Below are positions 54,239 to 64,000 of a DNA stretch of 64,000 nt, one piece after another. The stretch is from the NCBI GenBank assembly GCA_963773085.1, contig CAVYZS010000009.1, positions 62,001-126,000 of the forward strand. Direction: 5' to 3'. The notes beneath the pieces were generated by a model. It had not been told where the DNA came from. It worked only from the letters and a program-made list of their open reading frames with translations, and made no database searches. Numbering within the stretch: the first letter of the stretch is position 1; each line of letters begins with the position of its first letter. The translations under genes and the position numbers were made by a program. The stretch comes from JAENVT01 sp963773085 (lineage in GTDB: Bacteria; Actinomycetota; Acidimicrobiia; Acidimicrobiales; Ilumatobacteraceae).

Positions 54239-55128
54239 ATGGCCAAGCTGACCGCTGCGATCGTCGGTTCCGGGAACATCGGCACCGACTTGATGTACAA
54301 GCTGATGCGCTCCGAAGTGATCGAGCCGCGCTACATGATCGGCGTCGACCCGCGCAGCGACGGACTGGAAAGGGCGCGCCAGGTCGGGCTCGAGGCATCG
54401 GCCGAAGGTGTCGACTGGCTGCTCGCGCAGCGCGAACTACCCGACTTCGTGTTCGAGGCGACCAGTGCATACGTGCACATCGCCAATGCGCCTCGGTACG
54501 CCGAGCTGGGCATTCGGGCGATCGACCTGACCCCGGCGGCGATCGGACCGTTCGTGGTGCCAAGTGCAAACATCGACGAGCACCTCGACGCGATGAACGT
54601 CAACATGGTCACGTGCGCCGGCCAGGCCACCATCCCCATCGTCCATGCCGTGGCCGCCGTCACCGAGGTCGACTATGCCGAGATCGTCGCCACTGTGGCG
54701 TCGGTGTCGGCCGGGCCGGCACCCGCGCCAACATCGACGAGTTCACCCGAACCACGTCGCGGGCTATCGCCGAGGTCGGGAGGGCCGGCCGCGGCAAGGC
54801 CATCATCGTCCTCAACCCGGCAGATCCGCCGTTGATCATGCGCGACACCATCTTCTGCCAGCTGCCGCGTGACGCCGACGAGAAGCTGATCACCAAGGCC
54901 ATCGAGGACGCCGTTGCCAACGTGGCCCAGTATGTGCCCGGATACCGATTGAAGTCGGCGCCGCAATTCGGCGAATCACGCGACGGAACACCACGCGTCG
55001 CCGTTCTCGTCGAGGTCGAAGGTGCCGGCGACTACTTCCCGCCGTACGCCGGCAATCTCGACATCATGACCGCAGCAGCAGCCGCCACCGGCAACCGAAT
55101 CGCCGTTCACATGAATGGAGCCAACTGA
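54239..55128 (+). CDS. dmpF: Acetaldehyde dehydrogenase, acylating (frameshifted)
   Basis: Converts acetaldehyde from the aldolase to acetyl-CoA. About 296 residues: the NAD motif AIVGSGNIGTDL, TSAYVH, and the active-site Cys126 in VTCAGQATIP. After ATVASVSAGP near 54716 the frame moves. The rest (GTRANIDEFTRTTSRAI, LNPADPPLIMRDTIF, KSAPQFG) is intact to 55128. One missing C in the GGGCCGGC context explains it. It forms a channelling complex with the aldolase encoded next, whose ATG overlaps its stop (TGATG). Confidence 0.9.
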
Positions 55129-56153
55129 TGCCTTACTCGAGCTCGCTCGACGTGCGCATGACCGACACCTGTCTGCGTGACGGTTCCCACGCCAAGAACC
55201 ACCAGTTCACGGAGCAACAAGTGCGCGACATCGTCGGTGCCCTCGACGCCGCCGGCATTCCGGTGATCGAGGTCACCCACGGCGACGGGCTGGGTGGCTC
55301 GTCGTTCAACTACGGCTTCTCGCTGACCGACGAGCGACTGCTGATGAAGGCGGCCGTGGAGACCGCCAAGCAGGCCAAGATCGCTGCACTGATGGTGCCC
55401 GGCATCGGAACGATGGATGACATTCGCTACATCCACGACATCGGCCTGTCGATCGTTCGCGTCGCCACGCACTGCACCGAAGCCGACGTGTCGATCCAGC
55501 ACTTCGGCCTGGCCCGCTCACTCGGCTTGGAGACCGTCGGCTTCTTGATGATGGCCCACGGCCAGCCCCCGGAGTTGATCGCCGGGCAGGCGCGGATCAT
55601 GGCCGACGCCGGCTGTCAGTGCGTCTACGTCGTCGATTCAGCAGGAGCCATGATCCTCGAGGACGTGCAGCATCGCGTCGAGGCCGTCGTCGCCGAGATA
55701 GGTGGCGAGGCTCAGGTCGGCTTCCACGGCCACGACAACCTGGGCATCGCCGTCGCCAACTCGGTGATCGCCGTGCGGGCCGGCGCGGTGCAGATCGACG
55801 GCTCTGTTCGTGGCTTCGGTGCCGGCGCCGGGAATACGAGAAATGAAGTGTTCGCAGCAGTCGCCGAGCGGCTGGGCATCAAGACCGGCATCGACGTGCT
55901 GGCGCTGATGGACGCCGCCGAAGACGTCGTTCGTCCGGTGATGGACAGCGAATGCATCATCGATCGCCTCGCTCTGGTGATGGGGTATGCGGGCGTGTAC
56001 TCCAGCTTCTTGAAGCACGCATTCCGCGCTGCCGAGCAATACGGGGTCAGCGGCGCCGACGTGTTGATGAAATGTGGTGAACAGAAGCTGGTCGGCGGCC
56101 AGGAGGACCAGATCATCTTCATCGCCGCCGAACTGGCCGCGGCAAACGTCTAA
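55128..56153 (+). CDS. dmpG: 4-hydroxy-2-oxovalerate aldolase
   Basis: Splits 4-hydroxy-2-oxovalerate to pyruvate and acetaldehyde. 341 residues, a TIM barrel with TDTCLRDGSHAKNHQF (catalytic Arg, metal Asp, His), VYVVDSAGAM, GFHGHDNLGIAVANS (metal His pair) and a C-terminal communication domain. The length is close to DmpG/MhpE. It ends the catabolic operon and overlaps the next, convergent, gene by 4 bp. Confidence 0.94.
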   Translation: MPYSSSLDVRMTDTCLRDGSHAKNHQFTEQQVRDIVGALDAAGIPVIEVTHGDGLGGSSFNYGFSLTDERLLMKAAVETAKQAKIAALMVPGIGTMDDIRYIHDIGLSIVRVATHCTEADVSIQHFGLARSLGLETVGFLMMAHGQPPELIAGQARIMADAGCQCVYVVDSAGAMILEDVQHRVEAVVAEIGGEAQVGFHGHDNLGIAVANSVIAVRAGAVQIDGSVRGFGAGAGNTRNEVFAAVAERLGIKTGIDVLALMDAAEDVVRPVMDSECIIDRLALVMGYAGVYSSFLKHAFRAAEQYGVSGADVLMKCGEQKLVGGQEDQIIFIAAELAAANV

Positions 56154-56659
56154 GGCAGCGGTGGTTCTGTCTGTTCGTCGCGCATCCGCTGCAACATCAG
56201 TTTGCTGCGGGCGCCGAGCGCAAGCCGGTCGCATTCGCGAATCGAGTCGACCACACCCGCGAGATGCGCGGCCGCTTCGGAGGTCGCGTACGGGATCGCC
56301 GCGTGCTGCAACTTGGGAAGGACGTCGTCGATTCCGGCGCGATGTAGATCGACGACAAGCTCGGTCACGACCGCGTTGTCTGGCTGTGCGCGCTGGAGCT
56401 CTCGGATCAGCGACAGGGCCTCACGCCAGTGCTCGCGGGCGCGGTCGATGTTCTCCGCGAGATATTGCACTGCGAAGCCCGCGCTGAGTTCGGCCCCGCT
56501 GCGGGCCACCCAGGACCAGAGATTGCGCCACCACGGGAGACGCTTCGAGCGTCCGAGGTCGGCGACGCGCAGCAGGTTCGTCGTTTCGCGCATCTCGTCG
56601 ACCGCGTACACCAGCACTGTGAGGGCGTCGGAAGGTGGTGCGTCACTCACCAGCGTCAC
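56150..56659 (-). CDS. Conserved-type helical protein, unknown function
   Basis: 169 residues, nearly all helical, no signal or TM helix (one Trp-rich segment, LPWWRNLWSWVAR). Spacing of Ala/Leu suggests helical repeats, possibly TPR-like. The start is GTG 56659 or 56650. A tandem 13-bp repeat (TCACTCACCAGCG / TCACTCATCAGCG, 56644-56669) covers the start. It lies 10 bp after the FDOR gene in the same direction. I do not recognise the family. Confidence 0.6.
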   Translation of the reverse strand: MTLVSDAPPSDALTVLVYAVDEMRETTNLLRVADLGRSKRLPWWRNLWSWVARSGAELSAGFAVQYLAENIDRAREHWREALSLIRELQRAQPDNAVVTELVVDLHRAGIDDVLPKLQHAAIPYATSEAAAHLAGVVDSIRECDRLALGARSKLMLQRMRDEQTEPPLP

Positions 56660-56668
56660 TCATCAGCG

Positions 56669-57058
56669 TCATTCATCGTCTTCCCAGGCGCCGATCGCCA
56701 GCACCGGCACGTCATAACACCATGCCTGGCGGGTGAGACCGATCGACGGATCGCCGTCCCACGAGTACTTCTGCCCCATCAGGTCTCCGACTCGGCGGCG
56801 CTCGTCGGGATCACTCACATCGCGGGCAACGCCGTGGTGTGTGTGACCGGCCAGCCGCACCGACACTCGCGGATCGACAAGGGCGTTGCGATACCAATCG
56901 GCCGTTGGTCCGTTGCCGGAGATCAAGTACATCGTGTCGTCGATGACCCCGAACCAGATCTCGATCTCGTGCCCTTTTCCACTGCGCCGACCGATGGTCG
57001 TGATATCGCAGCAGTCGTCGGCGGCGTGCGCGGTCAACCAACTGGTCACGTGAACCAC
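56669..57058 (-). CDS. Ddn-like F420-dependent oxidoreductase (FDOR, nitroreductase/deazaflavin family)
   Basis: 129 residues, a split-barrel protein with the family signature TIGRRSGKGHEIEIWFGV (F420 phosphate contact), ISGNGPTADWYRNALVDPRVSVRL and EDDE end. Members reduce enones, quinones or nitro compounds with F420H2; M. tuberculosis Ddn is the best known. The presence of fbiA in the same window supports F420 use. It starts at GTG 57058; its physiological substrate is unknown. Confidence 0.87.
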   Translation of the reverse strand: MVHVTSWLTAHAADDCCDITTIGRRSGKGHEIEIWFGVIDDTMYLISGNGPTADWYRNALVDPRVSVRLAGHTHHGVARDVSDPDERRRVGDLMGQKYSWDGDPSIGLTRQAWCYDVPVLAIGAWEDDE

Positions 57059-57142
57059 TGCGCGGGAATCGCTGCCTCGCTCTGCAATTTGTGCAGACGC
57101 CGCGAGACGGGGCCCTCTCGATCGACGGACATTGCGGCTGCC

Positions 57143-58723
<1,581 letters not shown>

Positions 58724-58730
58724 CTCGATC

Positions 58731-58736
58731 AGCGTA
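58731..58736 (-). promoter_or_regulatory. -10 element of the mutase gene (leaderless type)
   Basis: On the minus strand TACGCT lies 7 bases before ATG 58723. Confidence 0.45.
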
Positions 58737-58753
58737 CGACGCCAAAGGCAGTC

Positions 58754-59143
58754 CTAGCGAGCGGCGACGACTGCGATCTCCATCTTCCACGCCGGCCGGG
58801 CCAGCGCCGGCACGGTGACCAACGTGCTCGCGGCGCGGTGACCACCCAACGCCTGGTCCCGAGCAGCCATGACTTCGGGGAGGCACGCCATGAAGTCGAC
58901 CACCAGGTACGTGGTGATGTTGACGAGGTCGGCCATCGTCATGCCGGCCTCGGCGAGGATGGCGGCAATGTTCGACCAGATCACGGCGGCCTGATCGGCC
59001 ACGTCGTCGGGGATCGTGCCGTCGGGTCGCGCTGCCACCACACCGCTGACATGCAGCAGCGCATCGGAGTTCGTGCTGAGCACGGCATGCGCGTAGTTCG
59101 CCGCGGGTGGCGCAATCGACGACGGCTGGATCTCCCGGTTCAT
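58754..59143 (-). CDS. RidA/YjgF family protein
   Basis: 129 residues with the Rid fold: HAVLSTNSDALLHVSGVVAARPDG, ADQAAVIWSNIAAILAEAGMTMADLVNITTYLV and ALARPAWKMEIAVVAAR. The catalytic Arg of the deaminase subfamily is not evident near the C terminus, where the segment reads ALARPAWKMEI, so enamine deaminase activity is uncertain. Some relatives are 2-aminomuconate deaminases of aromatic pathways. It is divergent from the class II aldolase gene across 66 bp. Confidence 0.82.
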   Translation of the reverse strand: MNREIQPSSIAPPAANYAHAVLSTNSDALLHVSGVVAARPDGTIPDDVADQAAVIWSNIAAILAEAGMTMADLVNITTYLVVDFMACLPEVMAARDQALGGHRAASTLVTVPALARPAWKMEIAVVAAR

Positions 59144-59197
59144 GGGCCAAGTGTTGCACGCCCCGCCGTGTAGGGGCCGCGGGTTGCAGGCGCGGCC

Positions 59198-59203
59198 TAG
59201 CGT
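59198..59203 (+). promoter_or_regulatory. -10 element of the class II aldolase gene (leaderless type)
   Basis: TAGCGT lies 6 bases before ATG 59210, which supports that ATG over the GTG at 59204. Confidence 0.45.
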
Positions 59204-59209
59204 GTGGTC

Positions 59210-60025
59210 ATGAGCATTACCGAATCCGGCGTTCGAGTGATCGACGGCATCGAGTTGACCCCGAAGCCAGTCAGCCTCGACGGCCCACCCACATTTGCGA
59301 GTGTCGAAGAGGAACGCCTGCACCGCAAGCAGAAGCTGGCAGGTGCGCTGCGCATCTTCGGTCGGGTCGGGTTCGGCGAAGGCGTCGCGGGACACATCAC
59401 GGTCCGCGACCCGGAGTTTCCCGACCACTTCTGGGTCAACCCGTTCGGCATGAGCTTCCGCCACGTGCGGGTCAGCGATCTGCTCCTGGTCAACCACAGC
59501 GGTGAGGTGGTCTACGGCGCCAGGCCGGTCAATCGCGCCGCGTTCGTGATCCACTCGGCAATCCACCAGGCGCGTCCCGACGTGATCTCAGCGGCGCACA
59601 GCCACAGTGTGCACGGCAAGGCCTTCGCTTCGCTCGGCATCCCCCTCGATCCCATCACCCAGGATTCGTGCGCCTTCTACCGCGACCACCGGGTGATCAC
59701 CGAACAGGGCGGCGCCGTCGTGTTCGACATCGATGCCGGCAAGGAGTTGGCCGCCGCCTTCCCCACCGGCAAGGCGGCAATCCATCAGAATCATGGCCTG
59801 TTCACCGTTGGTCAGTCCGTCGACGAGGCCTGCTTCTGGTTCCTCAGCATGGACCGCTCGTGTCAGGCCCAACTGCTGGCGATGGCTGCCGGCACCCCGA
59901 AGCACATCGAGCACAGCATGGCCCAGTACACGTTCGAGCAGACCGGCTTCCCGGCTGCCGGATGGTTCAGTTTCCAGCCGCTGTGGCAGGAGATCTGCCG
60001 AACGGATCCCGACCTGTTCGACTGA
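59210..60025 (+). CDS. Class II aldolase/adducin family protein
   Basis: 271 residues. The zinc-site motifs are HSHSVHGKAFASLG and IHQNHGLFTVG, with GHITVRDP and FWVNPFGMSF earlier. The family includes sugar-phosphate aldolases and also decarboxylases of dihydroxy-aromatic acids, such as 3,4-dihydroxyphthalate decarboxylase. Because the next gene is an aromatic hydroxylase, the decarboxylase option is attractive but unproven. Confidence 0.83.
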   Translation: MSITESGVRVIDGIELTPKPVSLDGPPTFASVEEERLHRKQKLAGALRIFGRVGFGEGVAGHITVRDPEFPDHFWVNPFGMSFRHVRVSDLLLVNHSGEVVYGARPVNRAAFVIHSAIHQARPDVISAAHSHSVHGKAFASLGIPLDPITQDSCAFYRDHRVITEQGGAVVFDIDAGKELAAAFPTGKAAIHQNHGLFTVGQSVDEACFWFLSMDRSCQAQLLAMAAGTPKHIEHSMAQYTFEQTGFPAAGWFSFQPLWQEICRTDPDLFD

Positions 60026-60026
60026 A

Positions 60027-60096
60027 CGAAACCCGCAGGCGCCGGATCGTTCAAACCAACAAAGCACTTGCTTGGTTTCGGGTTTCGCGTTACGGT
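60027..60096 (+). promoter_or_regulatory. Nested inverted repeats and -10 element before hpaB
   Basis: CGAAACCCG (60027-60035) and CGGGTTTCG (60079-60087) pair over a 43-base loop that holds a second imperfect repeat (ACCAA...TTGGT around AAGCACTTGCTT). TACGGT (60091-60096) lies 6 bases before ATG 60103. The structure may be an operator for the TetR protein encoded downstream, or a terminator of the aldolase gene. Confidence 0.5.
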
Positions 60097-60102
60097 TCTT
60101 CG

Positions 60103-61551
60103 ATGGGAGCACGCACCGGCCACGACTACCTCACCGAACTGAAAGACGATCGCACGGTGTGGCTCGACGGCCGACGCGTCGACGTCGTCGACGAACCGCG
60201 ATTCGCCGGTTCGTTGCACGGCATGGCCGACTACTTCGACTACCAACACGAGCACGCCGACGACTGCCTGGTGGAAGACGCCGAGACCGGTCAACTGATC
60301 AACGCCAGCCACATCATCCCACTGTCCGATGACGATTTGCAGCGCCGGCATCGTGCGCTCGATCGGCTGGCGCGCTACTCGATCGGCATGCTCGGACGCA
60401 CGCCGGACTACGTCAATGTCACTGTCGCCGGGTTCGTCGCCCAGCGCAGGCTGTTCGAGAAGAACGGCGACAAGCGCGCCGGTTCCGCCCTCGCCGCGTT
60501 CCAACGCGAGGTCGCGCTCGGGGATCTCTCGCTCACCCACACCATCATCAACCCGGTGATCGACAAGGCGGTGGGCGACGTCGAGGGAATCAACGCCGAC
60601 CTGGCTCCGCGCATCGTCCGGCGCACCGAGGACGGCATCGTCGTCAGCGGTTCGAAGATCCTCGGCACCCTGGGACCGTTCGCCGACGAGAACTTCGTCT
60701 ACCCCGCGCACCCGCTGCCCAAGGATGCGGACCCGTCTTACGCCCTGTGCTTCTCGATTCCTGTCGCCGCCAAGGGACTCCACATCGTGTGTCGGGACCA
60801 CTACACGGTGGAGGGCACAAGGTCCGATCACCCGTTCTCGTCGCGTTTCGACGAGCAGGACGCCTTCATGATCTTCGACGAGGTCGAGGTGCCGTGGGAG
60901 CGGGTGTTCATCGCCGGCGACCTCGACGTGTACGGCAACGTGATGAAGCACGGGTGGGCCGCGAACATCATTCAGCAGACGGGCATCCGCGCCGCCGTCA
61001 AGCTCGAGTTCGCCTACGACCTGGCTTTCAAGATGGTCGAGGTGCAGAACATGGGCAGTCGAGCCGAGGCCACGCAACTGCTCGGTGAGTTGGTGACGTA
61101 CGCCGACCTGACCCGCGCCGCGGTGCGCGCCGCCGAGGCCGGCGCCCACGAGTACCCCTACGGCGGTTGGTTCTGCGCCGCCGAGCCGTTCACAGCCCTG
61201 CGTGCCCTGATGCCCTCGTGGATGACTCGGGTCAACGAGATCTTCAAGACCCTTGGTAGCCACAACCTGCTGTGCACGCCCAACCAGGCCGCATTCGAAC
61301 ACCCCGAACTCGGTCCATTGCTGCGCCGCTACCTGCCTGGGGCGAACGGCATCAGCGCCGAAGAGCGGGCCAAGATCTTCCGCATGGCGTGGGATTTCGC
61401 CGGCTCCGCTCTGGGATCTCGGAGCGAATTGTACGAACGGTTCTACCTGGCCAGCCAGCCGCGCAATCTGACCGGCAACCACATGCTGGCCAGGCTCGGT
61501 CGGGAATGGACCGACGTCGACGACTTCCGACGGGTCTCCGGAATCGACTGA
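60103..61551 (+). CDS. hpaB: 4-hydroxyphenylacetate 3-hydroxylase family FADH2 monooxygenase
   Basis: 482 residues of the HpaB/acyl-CoA-dehydrogenase-like fold: YLTELKDDRTVWLDGRRVDVV at the N terminus, LARYSIGMLGRTPDYVNV, LTHTIINPVIDK, IFDEVEVPWERVF and SHNLLCTPNQAAFEHPELG. It hydroxylates a phenol ortho to the OH using FADH2 from a separate reductase (HpaC type), which is not in the window. The natural substrate may be another phenol or chlorophenol. It is followed after one base by a TetR gene. Confidence 0.88.
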   Translation: MGARTGHDYLTELKDDRTVWLDGRRVDVVDEPRFAGSLHGMADYFDYQHEHADDCLVEDAETGQLINASHIIPLSDDDLQRRHRALDRLARYSIGMLGRTPDYVNVTVAGFVAQRRLFEKNGDKRAGSALAAFQREVALGDLSLTHTIINPVIDKAVGDVEGINADLAPRIVRRTEDGIVVSGSKILGTLGPFADENFVYPAHPLPKDADPSYALCFSIPVAAKGLHIVCRDHYTVEGTRSDHPFSSRFDEQDAFMIFDEVEVPWERVFIAGDLDVYGNVMKHGWAANIIQQTGIRAAVKLEFAYDLAFKMVEVQNMGSRAEATQLLGELVTYADLTRAAVRAAEAGAHEYPYGGWFCAAEPFTALRALMPSWMTRVNEIFKTLGSHNLLCTPNQAAFEHPELGPLLRRYLPGANGISAEERAKIFRMAWDFAGSALGSRSELYERFYLASQPRNLTGNHMLARLGREWTDVDDFRRVSGID

Positions 61552-61552
61552 C

Positions 61553-62140
61553 GTGACCGGTTCCCGTCGCGACGAGATCCTGGCCATCGCGGCCACACAA
61601 TTCGCCGAACGCGGCGTAGCCAGCACGACGGTTCGCGACATCGGCGCGGCAGCCGGCATCCTGTCCGGCAGCCTGTACCACCACTTCGAGTCGAAAGAGC
61701 AGATGGTCGCCGAACTGTTGCTGCCGGTGATGGAGCGCCAGGTCGGGTACTACCGGACCATCATCGGCGGCGGTGACGATGCCGCCGGAACACTCCGCAC
61801 CCTGATCAGGGTTGCCGTCGCCGAGGCGGCACAGACACCGGATCAGACCCGGATGATCCGCAACGATGCCCAGTCGTTCTCCGGAACCCCGGCGCTACGG
61901 CCGGTCAGCGACCTCTTGATCGAGGCGGCCAAGCTGTGGGCGTCGGTGATCGAGCGCGGCGTCGTCACCCGGGAGTTCCGCAGCGACGTCGACGCCCGCC
62001 TGGTCGTCGCGGCGATGTTCGACGCAGTGCTCAGCGCCACGCGGTGGTTCTCCGGAAAGGAGTCACAGGATCCCGGCGTTGTCGGCGATGCCCTCGCCGA
62101 TCTGTTCCTGGGCGGGTTGGTGCCCGCTAGCTCGACGTGA
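61553..62140 (+). CDS. TetR-family transcriptional regulator
   Basis: 195 residues. An N-terminal HTH (ILAIAATQFAERGVASTTVRDIGAAAGILSGSLYHHF split over helices 1-3) is followed by a ligand-binding helical domain. YHHFESKEQMV is the usual junction. It probably represses the hydroxylase/aldolase genes and itself, using the inverted repeats before hpaB. GTG 61553 directly follows the hpaB stop. Its end overlaps the convergent membrane gene by 14 bp. Confidence 0.9.
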   Translation: MTGSRRDEILAIAATQFAERGVASTTVRDIGAAAGILSGSLYHHFESKEQMVAELLLPVMERQVGYYRTIIGGGDDAAGTLRTLIRVAVAEAAQTPDQTRMIRNDAQSFSGTPALRPVSDLLIEAAKLWASVIERGVVTREFRSDVDARLVVAAMFDAVLSATRWFSGKESQDPGVVGDALADLFLGGLVPASST

Positions 62141-63156
62141 TGCCCAGCGAGGCGGCGACTGCGGGCCGGCGAAGCTTCCACACGAAGCCGTCGTAGAGGA
62201 TGTGCAGCGCCCCGAGGAACAACACCGCGAATGCGTACAGCCGGCCGTCGAAGTGTGACCGGGTGAGATACACGAGCATGCCGATGGCCAGGAAGTAGCC
62301 GAGGTAGACCGCAACCCGTCGACCGGCGGGTGCGAGTGGCGATCGCCACCGGCGCTGAATCGGCGCGCTTGCGAAGCGAGCTGTGCACCACGGCGAAGTA
62401 CTCGATGGCGTGGGCCGCCACGTAGCCGGCGACGCCGGCGATCGGGTCGACCATGACAGCGACGATCAACCCCGCCGTGCCGAGCGCATACCAGTGCTTC
62501 GGACGACTGGCCGCGGCTCCCAGGCTTCTCTCGGCGCGCCACCAGTGGGCGACGAACACGAGGCCGGCAATGGTGGCGATCCAGAAGGTCACACGGGCAA
62601 TCGGTGCCAGATCGGCGAGCAGACCGACGCTGCGTGCGTTCGTGCCACCGAATCCCAGTTTGTGGACCATGCGCTGTAGGTCGACATACCCGCCGATGTA
62701 GGCGATGCCGGCAACCAACCAGATGATCAGCATCGGCTTCTCGATGCGCCCGTGGTCGTCACCGACCTTGCGGCCATAGATGCGCATGACCCCGTACCGC
62801 TGCATCAGCGTGTGCTCAGCGTTCCACAGCCCCGCCATCAAGGCGACCAGCGACAGGCTGACGTTGAGGCCGACGACGATCAGCACAAACGCCACGCCCG
62901 GCGCCCACCGGTAGAGGCTGCGATGGGCATTGCGCTGCGCCGGGTCGCCATAGACGAGTCCGAGCGTGAGCGGTTGATGGGCGAACGAGATCAGGAAGAT
63001 GACGCCCATGATCGAATGCACGGCTGTGAGGTGCGGCTCGGCGGCATGAACGACCAGGGCGATGGGGAGCCAGCACCACCCCAGGGCGATGTCTGCGGCC
63101 GGGTTGTGCACCCACAGCCGTCTCGTCGCCTCCTGCCGCCCCGTCGCTACCAGCAC
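62127..63156 (-). CDS. Polytopic membrane protein, unknown function (frameshifted)
   Basis: About 342 residues with about eight hydrophobic helices and conserved-looking His residues (VVHAAEPHLTAVHSIMG, ISFAHQPLTL, NAEHTLMQRYGVMRIYGRK, AHAIEYFAVVHSS). The pattern of His in helices suggests metal or heme contact. After VAIATRT near 62330 the frame changes; the correct end (AVYLGYFLAIGMLVYLTRS, FVWKLRRP) is in the next frame and stops at 62127. GTG 63156 has TACAGT 8 bases upstream. No family is assigned. Confidence 0.68.
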
Positions 63157-63164
63157 GACGCGAA

Positions 63165-63170
63165 ACTGTA
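63165..63170 (-). promoter_or_regulatory. -10 element of the membrane protein gene (leaderless type)
   Basis: On the minus strand TACAGT lies 8 bases before GTG 63156, in the 19-bp gap after moeB. Confidence 0.4.
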
Positions 63171-63175
63171 GTGCG

Positions 63176-63982
<807 letters not shown>

Positions 63983-64000
63983 GACCGGGGTCTTCCACGG

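Overview
The window is high-GC, densely packed and rich in GTG starts. It looks like a chromosomal piece of an actinobacterium, most likely a member of the Acidimicrobiia (Ilumatobacter-like). Support comes from an actinobacterial DUF5719/GT2 pair, a fused biotin-carboxylase/BCCP subunit, an Rv3303c-type LpdA, coenzyme F420 genes (fbiA and a Ddn-like FDOR), the DUF222-HNH family, and many probable leaderless transcripts. No rRNA, tRNA, CRISPR array, prophage or transposase was seen.

Layout. (1) 0-7.4 kb: ftsH, then on the minus strand a GT2 glycosyltransferase, a DUF5719 protein and a thioredoxin-like protein. (2) 7.5-25.6 kb: a small coiled-coil protein behind a strong promoter, then envelope-polysaccharide genes: a Wzx-like flippase, gmd, four GT4-type glycosyltransferases, fbiA, a divergent epimerase, a sugar-1-phosphate nucleotidylyltransferase, the rhamnose operon rmlA-C-B-D and a LytR-CpsA-Psr ligase. 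A ferritin-like protein and a glutamine-synthetase-like ligase sit in the middle. (3) 25.7-39.3 kb: metabolism and surface genes: birA divergent from acyl-CoA carboxylase, a Tat surface protein, an RDD protein, lpdA, an M15 peptidase, lysS-dapD, an HxlR regulator divergent from an HtrA-like protease, and a hydrolase. (4) 39.3-62 kb: an aromatic-catabolism region with two IclR regulators, a split PEP-synthase-like kinase pair, two heme-oxygenase-like diiron oxygenase (HDO) paralogues, a histidine phosphatase, an extradiol dioxygenase, two very small [2Fe-2S] proteins, the lower meta-pathway (hydratase, decarboxylase, acetaldehyde dehydrogenase, aldolase), a nitronate monooxygenase, an acyl-CoA mutase subunit, and an HpaB-type hydroxylase with a class II aldolase, RidA and TetR. 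(5) The right end holds a membrane protein and moeB.

The most interesting feature is region 4. A kinase pair of the phenylphosphate-synthase type is encoded with HDO-fold oxygenases, a phosphatase and a ring-cleavage enzyme. Three copies of the same 17-bp palindrome, GTTCC-N7-GGAAC, stand upstream of these units, four of the start codons being 42-44 bp from a palindrome edge. This suggests an IclR-controlled regulon for a phenolic substrate that is phosphorylated, oxidised, dephosphorylated and then meta-cleaved. 2-hydroxymuconic semialdehyde dehydrogenase and 4-oxalocrotonate tautomerase are not in the window.

Caveat: at least fourteen genes are split by single-base frameshifts, several in short C or G runs, with good protein on both sides of each shift. 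Indel errors in the assembly explain this better than mass gene decay. Those genes are annotated here across the shift.
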